This document shows positions 59,359 through 64,000 of a stretch of DNA of 64,000 nucleotides, piece after piece. Position numbers and translations under genes: made by a program. Location of the stretch: assembly GCF_000372745.1 (NCBI RefSeq), contig NZ_KB889719.1, positions 206,247-270,246 on the forward strand, read 5' to 3'. A model generated the notes under the pieces. The model made no database searches. It was given only the letters and a program-made list of their open reading frames with translations, and had not been told where the DNA came from. Every line of letters starts with the position of its first letter. Position 1 is the stretch's first letter. This stretch comes from Embleya scabrispora DSM 41855 (GTDB taxonomy: Bacteria; Actinomycetota; Actinomycetes; Streptomycetales; Streptomycetaceae).

Positions 59359-60288
59359 TTGTACCCGAGTGCCCGCCACCGCGTGTGGCGTCCGGGCTTC
59401 GCGCTCGACCTGCGGCTGACCATGGGCCAACTGCGTCGCGGTCACAGCGACCCCACCTACCACGCGGGCACCGACGGCTCGGTGTGGCGGACCTCGCGCA
59501 CGCCGGAGGGGCCGTGCACGCTGCGGTTGATCGACCGGCCCGCGACCGGCGAGGTCGAGGCGAGCGCGTGGGGACCGGGCGCCGGCTGGCAACTCGATGC
59601 CCTGCCGGCCCTGCTCGGCGCCGAGGACGACCCGGACGCCTTCGTCGCGCTGCATACGATCGTCCGGGACGCCGAACGCCGGTTCGCGGGCCTGCGGATA
59701 CCGCGCACGACGCTGGTCCTGGCCGCGCTGGTGCCCTCGATCCTGGAGCAGAAGGTCACCACGATCGAGGCGCGCCGGGCCTTTCGGCTGCTGCTGGGCA
59801 AGTACGGCGAGGCGCCGCCGGGGCCTGCGCCGACGGGCCTGCGGGTGGTGCCCGACGCGCGTACCTGGGCGTTGATCCCGTCCTGGGACTGGGTCCGCGC
59901 CGGCGTCGACGGGCGCCGCTCGCGCACCGTGATGGAGGCGGTCCGGGTGGCCGCCCGGCTGGAGGCGACCACGGCCGTGGCGCACCCCGAGGCGGCCCGG
60001 CTGCTGCAACTGGTGCCCGGGATCGGGATATGGACCGCCGCCGAGACCATGCAGCGCTCGCACGGCGACGCGGACGCGCTGTCGGTGGGCGACCTGCATC
60101 TGCCCAAGACGATCGGCTTCGCGTTGGCCGGACACGCGGTCGACGACGCCGGGATGCTCGAACTGCTCGCCGGCTACCCGGGACACCGACACCGGGCCGC
60201 GTTGTTGATCCGCATGTCGGGCGTGAAGGTCCCGCGCCGCGCGCCGCGGTACGGGCCGCGTCGGCATTTTGTGGGCGGGGCGTTGTGA
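59359..60288 (+). CDS. DNA-3-methyladenine glycosylase family protein (AlkA-like)
   Basis: A 309-residue HhH-GPD protein that excises alkylated bases. Seen: SILEQKVTTIEARRAFRLLL, the helix-hairpin-helix LVPGIGIWTAAETMQ, and the catalytic Asp in ALSVGDLHLPKTIG. It lacks the Cys cluster of MutY/Nth. The TTG at 59359 follows GCGAGGAGAG and was preferred over the upstream ATG. It is a single gene between a glycosyltransferase and an SRPBCC gene. Confidence 0.88.
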   Translation: MYPSARHRVWRPGFALDLRLTMGQLRRGHSDPTYHAGTDGSVWRTSRTPEGPCTLRLIDRPATGEVEASAWGPGAGWQLDALPALLGAEDDPDAFVALHTIVRDAERRFAGLRIPRTTLVLAALVPSILEQKVTTIEARRAFRLLLGKYGEAPPGPAPTGLRVVPDARTWALIPSWDWVRAGVDGRRSRTVMEAVRVAARLEATTAVAHPEAARLLQLVPGIGIWTAAETMQRSHGDADALSVGDLHLPKTIGFALAGHAVDDAGMLELLAGYPGHRHRAALLIRMSGVKVPRRAPRYGPRRHFVGGAL

Positions 60289-60487
60289 GTGTGGGGCGGG
60301 GATCGGGGATCGGGGATTGTCGCGGGTGAGGCGGGTGCCGGCGGGGTGAGGGCGAGGGTGGCTGTCGAGCCGAGAGCACACTCGGGGACGTTTGTCGTCC
60401 GGGGGCTCGGGCAGCCGTTCGGGTGAAGGACCCGGCTGTGCAGCATCGCAGCACGGAACCGACACCGAGAACGAGGAGGAAGTGCTC
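60289..60487. other. Intergenic region with short GGGGATC repeats
   Basis: GGGGATC repeats two to three times around 60296-60318. It contains no gene and leads to the SRPBCC ribosome site. Confidence 0.45.
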
Positions 60488-61108
60488 GTGACGACCGTCC
60501 AGCACTCGATCGACGTGGACGTGCCGGTCCGCACCGCGTACAACCAGTGGACCCAGTTCCGGGAGTTCCCGCAGTTCATGAGCGGGGTCGAGCGGATCGA
60601 TCAACTCGATTCGACGCGGACCCACTGGGTCACCCGAATCGCCGGAGTGACCCGGGAGTTCGACGCCGAGATCACCGAACAGCGCCCCGACGAGCGGGTC
60701 GCGTGGAAGACCGTGGACGGCCCGCACCAGGCGGGCGTGGTCACTTTCCACCGGCTCGACGACGTGCACACCAGGGTGATGCTCCAGATGGAGTTCGACC
60801 CGGACGGCCTGGTCGAGACGGTCGGGGACAAGCTCGGCTTCGTGCGTGGCCGCACCAAGGGCGACCTCGAACACTTCAAGGTGTTCGTGGAGGAGCGAGG
60901 CCACGAGACCGGCGCCTGGCGCGGCGAGGTCGAGCCGCCCGGCAGCCTCGGCTCGGCCGACCTGCCGCAGACGCCGCCTCCGCCCTACGACAGCCCCGGC
61001 ATGTCGCCGACCCCCGGGCGTACCGGAGCCCCCGGCGGCGGGCACGTTCCGCCGCCGCGCCCGCAGGCACCGCCGAGCGTCGGCGGGTCCTCGGTGGGTG
61101 GCCACTGA
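60488..61108 (+). CDS. SRPBCC family (cyclase/dehydrase-like) protein
   Basis: A 206-residue protein. The GTG at 60488 follows GAGGAGGAAG. The SRPBCC fold (about 1-150) shows VDVPVRTAYNQWTQFREFPQFM, RTHWVTRIAGVTREFDAEITEQRPDERVAWKT and VMLQMEFDPDG (each a piece). The tail (about 155-206) is Pro/Gly-rich with PPPPYD and GGH elements. Relatives bind hydrophobic ligands; polyketide cyclase activity should not be assumed without a cluster nearby. Confidence 0.85.
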   Translation: MTTVQHSIDVDVPVRTAYNQWTQFREFPQFMSGVERIDQLDSTRTHWVTRIAGVTREFDAEITEQRPDERVAWKTVDGPHQAGVVTFHRLDDVHTRVMLQMEFDPDGLVETVGDKLGFVRGRTKGDLEHFKVFVEERGHETGAWRGEVEPPGSLGSADLPQTPPPPYDSPGMSPTPGRTGAPGGGHVPPPRPQAPPSVGGSSVGGH

Positions 61109-61221
61109 CGCGGCGTGACGCCCCCGGACATCGGCCGGACATCGCTTTCGACCCGACGTCGGCAGCGATGTGGGCCCGCCGAATCCGGGCCGGCAGCGCC
61201 AGGCGGCAGAGACCCTGCACA

Positions 61222-61267
61222 AAGGGGTGGGCGCGCCATCGTGATCACGATGGCGCGCCCACCCCTT
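61222..61267. terminator. Loopless 46-bp perfect palindrome between converging genes
   Basis: Every base pairs about the centre GTGATCAC. It lies between the SRPBCC stop (61108) and the FbiB stop (61330) and probably terminates both. Confidence 0.82.
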
Positions 61268-61329
61268 GTCGTACGCCCTGGGTCCTGCCCGGCGGACCCG
61301 CCAAACCCCGCCGGACAGGGCCCGGAAAG

Positions 61330-62664
61330 CTAGCGCACCACGATCACGTCGTCCGCCGAGCGGGCCGGGCGCTCCCGAGGCGGCTCGGCCGGTCGGCCCA
61401 CCGCGACGGCACCCATCGGGTCCCAGCCGGCGGGCAGCGCGAGCGTGGCGCGCACCACGTCGGGACAGAACATCGTCGACGACACCCACGCGGACCCCAG
61501 ACCCTCCGCGGTCAGCGCGATCAGCAGGTTCTGTACGGCGGCGCCCGCCGCAACGGTGAACATCTCCCGTTCGGCCCGCGCGCGCACCGGATCCGGGTAG
61601 GTGTGCGCGCCCTCGGTGACCAGACACGGCACCACCAGATACGGCGCACCGCGCAACACGTCGCCGCGCTTGACCCGGCGCGTGATCCGCTCCTCGCCCA
61701 GCCCGTCCGCCCGCAGGTCCGCCACCCAGGCGTCGCGCATCGCATCCAGCAGCGCGGTCCGGGCCGGCGCGCTCTCCAGGAGCACGAACCGCCACGGCAC
61801 GGTGTGGTGCGGGGCCGGCGCGGTGATCGCGGCGGCCACCGCGCGGCGCACCGCGTCCGGATCCACCGGCTCGTCGGTGAACGCGCGCACCGTCCGACGC
61901 GCGCCGATCGCGTTTCGGGCGCCCTCGCCGACCGCCTCCTGGGTGCCGAGCCGGAACATGTCGTCCTCGGCGCCGCGCACCAGCGGACGCACCCCGGCCC
62001 CGTCCGCGTCGGTGACCAGGTGCCCCAGTCCGCGCACGATCGCCACCGGGACCGCGCCCGCCTTGCCCTTGACCAGCTCGGCCGCGCTCGCGAGTTCGTC
62101 CACCACCGCGGTGATGGTGACCGCGAGTTCGTTGCCGTGCGTGTCGGTCCGACCCCGGTGGTCGTCCACCGCGTCCAACCCCGCCACGCCGATCGCCACG
62201 TCGGTGACCCCGGTACGCCAGGGCCGGCCGAAGGTGTCCGACACCACGACGCCCACCCGGACGCCGGCCCGCTCGGCCAGCGCCGCGCGCAACCGGCGGG
62301 CGGAGGCGTCCGAGTCCTCCGGGAGCAGCAGCAGGGTCCCGGGTTGGGTATTGGACGCGTCCACGCCCGCCGCCGCCATCACGAATCCGTGCCGGGTCTC
62401 GACGATCCGGGTGCGGCCCTTGCGCGCGACCAGGCGTACCGCCTCGGCGTCGATCACCTTCTCCCGATCGACTCCGCGCAACAACCGCCCCTCGGCCTTG
62501 CTGAGGATCTTCGAGGTCACCACGAGCACGTCGCCGTCGAGCAGGCCGGGCCCGTCCGGCCCCGCCGCCGCGTCCGCGATCAGTCGGCCCAGATCGGCCC
62601 CCTCGCCGATCTCGGGCAGCCCGTTCACCCCGAACACCGAGTAGCCGCGCGGTGGGGCGCCCAT
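61330..62664 (-). CDS. fbiB: Coenzyme F420 gamma-glutamyl ligase fused to nitroreductase-like domain
   Basis: A 444-residue bifunctional protein. The N-terminal CofE domain (about 1-245) has [30 protein letters not shown] and [18 protein letters not shown]. The C-terminal nitroreductase-like domain (about 255-444) has [28 protein letters not shown] and [21 protein letters not shown]. It adds glutamates to F420-0 and, as in mycobacteria, the second domain reduces dehydro-F420. Its start overlaps the FbiA stop by one base (TGATG), so the two are translationally coupled. Confidence 0.95.
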   Translation of the reverse strand: MGAPPRGYSVFGVNGLPEIGEGADLGRLIADAAAGPDGPGLLDGDVLVVTSKILSKAEGRLLRGVDREKVIDAEAVRLVARKGRTRIVETRHGFVMAAAGVDASNTQPGTLLLLPEDSDASARRLRAALAERAGVRVGVVVSDTFGRPWRTGVTDVAIGVAGLDAVDDHRGRTDTHGNELAVTITAVVDELASAAELVKGKAGAVPVAIVRGLGHLVTDADGAGVRPLVRGAEDDMFRLGTQEAVGEGARNAIGARRTVRAFTDEPVDPDAVRRAVAAAITAPAPHHTVPWRFVLLESAPARTALLDAMRDAWVADLRADGLGEERITRRVKRGDVLRGAPYLVVPCLVTEGAHTYPDPVRARAEREMFTVAAGAAVQNLLIALTAEGLGSAWVSSTMFCPDVVRATLALPAGWDPMGAVAVGRPAEPPRERPARSADDVIVVR

Positions 62665-63626
62665 CAGCGCACCTCGTCCGCGAGTGCGAGCGCGGCGCGG
62701 GCCATCTCGGCGGTGGCCTCGACGTCGGTCATCAGCAACGGAATCGCCCGGCACGGGATGCCGGACGCCTCGACGGCGAGCACCGTGTCCGCGTCCGCGG
62801 TGTCCACCAGCCAGCCGTCCAGCAGCCCCGGCCCGTAGTGCTGGGCGACGGCCGCGGCGCTCGTCTCGACGCCGACGGCCTCCAGGACCCGGTCGGCCAT
62901 CCCGCGTACGGGCGCACCGCCGACGATCGGCGACAACCCGATCACCGGCGCCTCCGCGGCCACCAGGGCCTCGCGGATCCCGGGCACGCCGAGGATCGTG
63001 CCGATGCTGACCACAGGGTTGGACGGCGGGAACAGGATCAGGTCGGCCTCGGCGATCGCCTCCAGGACGCCGGGCGCGGGCTTGGCCGTCTCGATGCCCA
63101 CCGGCACGATCGCGTGCGCGGTCGGCGCGGCGCGAAGTCGCACCCAGTACTCCTGGAAATGGATCGCCTTGCGTGTCCCGGGCTTGTCGGGGTCGTCGAT
63201 CACCACGTGCGTCTCGACCCGGTCGTCGCTCATCGGGACGAGTCGAACGCCGGGCCGCCACCGCGCGCACAGCGCCTCGGTGACCGCCGACAACGGGTAA
63301 CCGGCGCCGAGCATCTGGGTTCGCACGATGTGCGTCGCGTAGTCCCGGTCGCCCAGCCCGAACCAGGTCGGTTCGACACCGTACGCGGCCATTTCCTCGC
63401 GAATGCTCCAGGACTCCTCGCGGCGGCCCCAGCCCTGCTCCTCGTTGATGCCGTCGCCGAGCGTGTACATGACGGTGTCGAGGTCCGGGCACACCTTGAG
63501 CCCGAACAGGTGGATGTCGTCCCCGGTGTTGCCGACGACGGTGATCTCCGCTTCCGGAACGGCCGCCTTGAGACCCCGCAAGAACCGGGCCCCACCGATG
63601 CCGCCGGCAAGTACAACGATGCGCAT
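62664..63626 (-). CDS. fbiA: 2-phospho-L-lactate transferase family protein
   Basis: A 320-residue enzyme of F420 biosynthesis that joins the lactyl- or enolpyruvyl-phospho-guanosine intermediate to the deazaflavin Fo. Seen: [33 protein letters not shown], the [21 protein letters not shown] core and [17 protein letters not shown]. The ATG at 63626 begins the conserved N-terminus; longer frames run into the repeat element. It forms an operon with fbiB. In actinomycetes a whiB gene often lies beyond, outside this window. Confidence 0.95.
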   Translation of the reverse strand: MRIVVLAGGIGGARFLRGLKAAVPEAEITVVGNTGDDIHLFGLKVCPDLDTVMYTLGDGINEEQGWGRREESWSIREEMAAYGVEPTWFGLGDRDYATHIVRTQMLGAGYPLSAVTEALCARWRPGVRLVPMSDDRVETHVVIDDPDKPGTRKAIHFQEYWVRLRAAPTAHAIVPVGIETAKPAPGVLEAIAEADLILFPPSNPVVSIGTILGVPGIREALVAAEAPVIGLSPIVGGAPVRGMADRVLEAVGVETSAAAVAQHYGPGLLDGWLVDTADADTVLAVEASGIPCRAIPLLMTDVEATAEMARAALALADEVR

Positions 63627-63648
63627 GGGGATCAGTCTCGCAGGCTGG

Positions 63649-63681
63649 TTGTTGGGCGACTTCGTCGCCGGCTCGCGAGGC
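63649..63681. repeat. Direct repeat copy 1 and start of hairpin element
   Basis: A 33-base stretch beginning TTGTTGGGCGACTTCG and ending in GGCTCGCGAGGC recurs at 63968-64000. Within it GGCGAC and GTCGCC form a small hairpin around TTC. Confidence 0.85.
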
Positions 63682-63777
63682 GCCGCTTTTTTGCGGAGGA
63701 GCGAAGCGGAGGAGCAAAAAAGCGGCGCCTCGCTCGGGACGGTGTGTCCCTCCGCTTCGCTCCGGGGCACACCGTCC
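63675..63777. repeat. Paired hairpins with complementary loops
   Basis: Hairpin A has a 20-bp perfect stem (63675-63694 with 63714-63733), with six T/A pairs inside a GC stem. Hairpin B has GGACGGTGTG (63737-63746) pairing with CACACCGTCC (63768-63777). The loop of A contains GGAGCGAAGCGGAGG (63698-63712) and the loop of B contains its exact reverse complement (63749-63763). Confidence 0.8.
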
Positions 63778-63967
63778 ACGTTTTGCGGCTCCGCCGCTCT
63801 CCGCGCTTCGCGCGTCGATCACTGGGGGCGGGGTGGGTCGGGGGCGCTGACGCGCCGGGGGTGGGGCGGGGCGGGACGGCCGGGGTTGTGAGCGGGGGAG
63901 TGTGGTTGGTCGGGGTCGGGGGTGTGGCGAGTGTGGGCGGCCGGAGTCGTGGGCGTGGCGGTGCTTC
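63778..63967. other. Region between the repeat element copies
   Basis: No gene is seen. Small hairpins (GCGGC-TCC-GCCGC, and GCGCTTCGCGC) continue the repeat element. The remainder is a G-rich, low-complexity stretch dominated by GGGGT and GGGTC words. Confidence 0.5.
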
Positions 63968-64000
63968 TTGTTGGGCGACTTCGTCGCCGGCTCGCGAGGC
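63968..64000. repeat. Direct repeat copy 2, at the window edge
   Basis: All 33 bases match copy 1 at 63649-63681, and the window then ends, so the matching stretch could be longer. Confidence 0.85.

Noticed and set aside
60488..61108. Polyketide cyclase assignment for the SRPBCC protein
   Set aside because: No polyketide synthase or tailoring genes nearby; the fold alone is not specific.

Overview
The window is very GC-rich and has actinomycete-style gene layout: frequent GTG and TTG starts, 1-4 bp stop/start overlaps, XRE/DUF5753-DUF397 gene pairs, LytR-CpsA-Psr (LCP) proteins, FbiA/FbiB for coenzyme F420, and LAxTG/LPxTG sorting signals. The housekeeping blocks (purK-purE, ugd, an acyl-CoA dehydrogenase, LCP genes, FbiA/FbiB) look like the core chromosome of Streptomyces or a close relative (Kitasatospora, Embleya, Yinghuangia). 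That placement is an inference from gene content; no database was searched. I saw no tRNA, rRNA, CRISPR array, transposase or phage gene.

Positions 1-18,450 hold the most unusual block: twelve exported or membrane proteins forming a WxL-type cell-surface system. Five proteins end in a domain resembling the Firmicutes WxL cell-wall-binding domain (GWxLTG...F, then Y(S/T)xxLTL(S/T)hS at the C-terminus). One is a DUF916-like, WxL-interacting membrane protein with a very long cytoplasmic tail. The rest share a paired-cysteine module, most obvious in eight of the proteins, and several carry neocarzinostatin-like Ig domains; two end in sortase signals (LPKTG, LAHTG). Five genes carry upstream copies of a 14-bp inverted repeat, TGNAAC-N2-GTTNCA, six copies in all, which points to one regulon. 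Most of the single genes have their own strong hairpin terminator.

Positions 18,600-26,900 are core: an OmpR-type two-component system, two overlapping GtrA genes, purK-purE, a CoA-binding protein, UDP-glucose dehydrogenase, and an acyl-CoA dehydrogenase behind a nested palindrome. Positions 27,300-36,000 are accessory: a 5'-truncated methyltransferase abutting an XRE/DUF397 pair, an LRR-like protein, a DUF4232 lipoprotein, an epoxide hydrolase/TetR pair sharing a 37-bp double operator, a DUF6463/TetR pair sharing an operator motif, and a DUF6299 protein. An HSP90-like ATPase then sits directly upstream of a 970-residue TPR protein (36,077-40,833).

Positions 40,900-59,300 form an envelope-glycan region: six LCP glycopolymer transferases, two glycosyltransferase-type proteins, a hexapeptide acyltransferase, a PGRP amidase and a further glycosyltransferase. 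Five of the six LCP proteins end in a short tail with a single cysteine. The right end has an AlkA-like glycosylase, an SRPBCC protein, FbiB and FbiA, and then a repeat element with two hairpins whose loops are complementary. Its leading 33 bases recur at the window edge.
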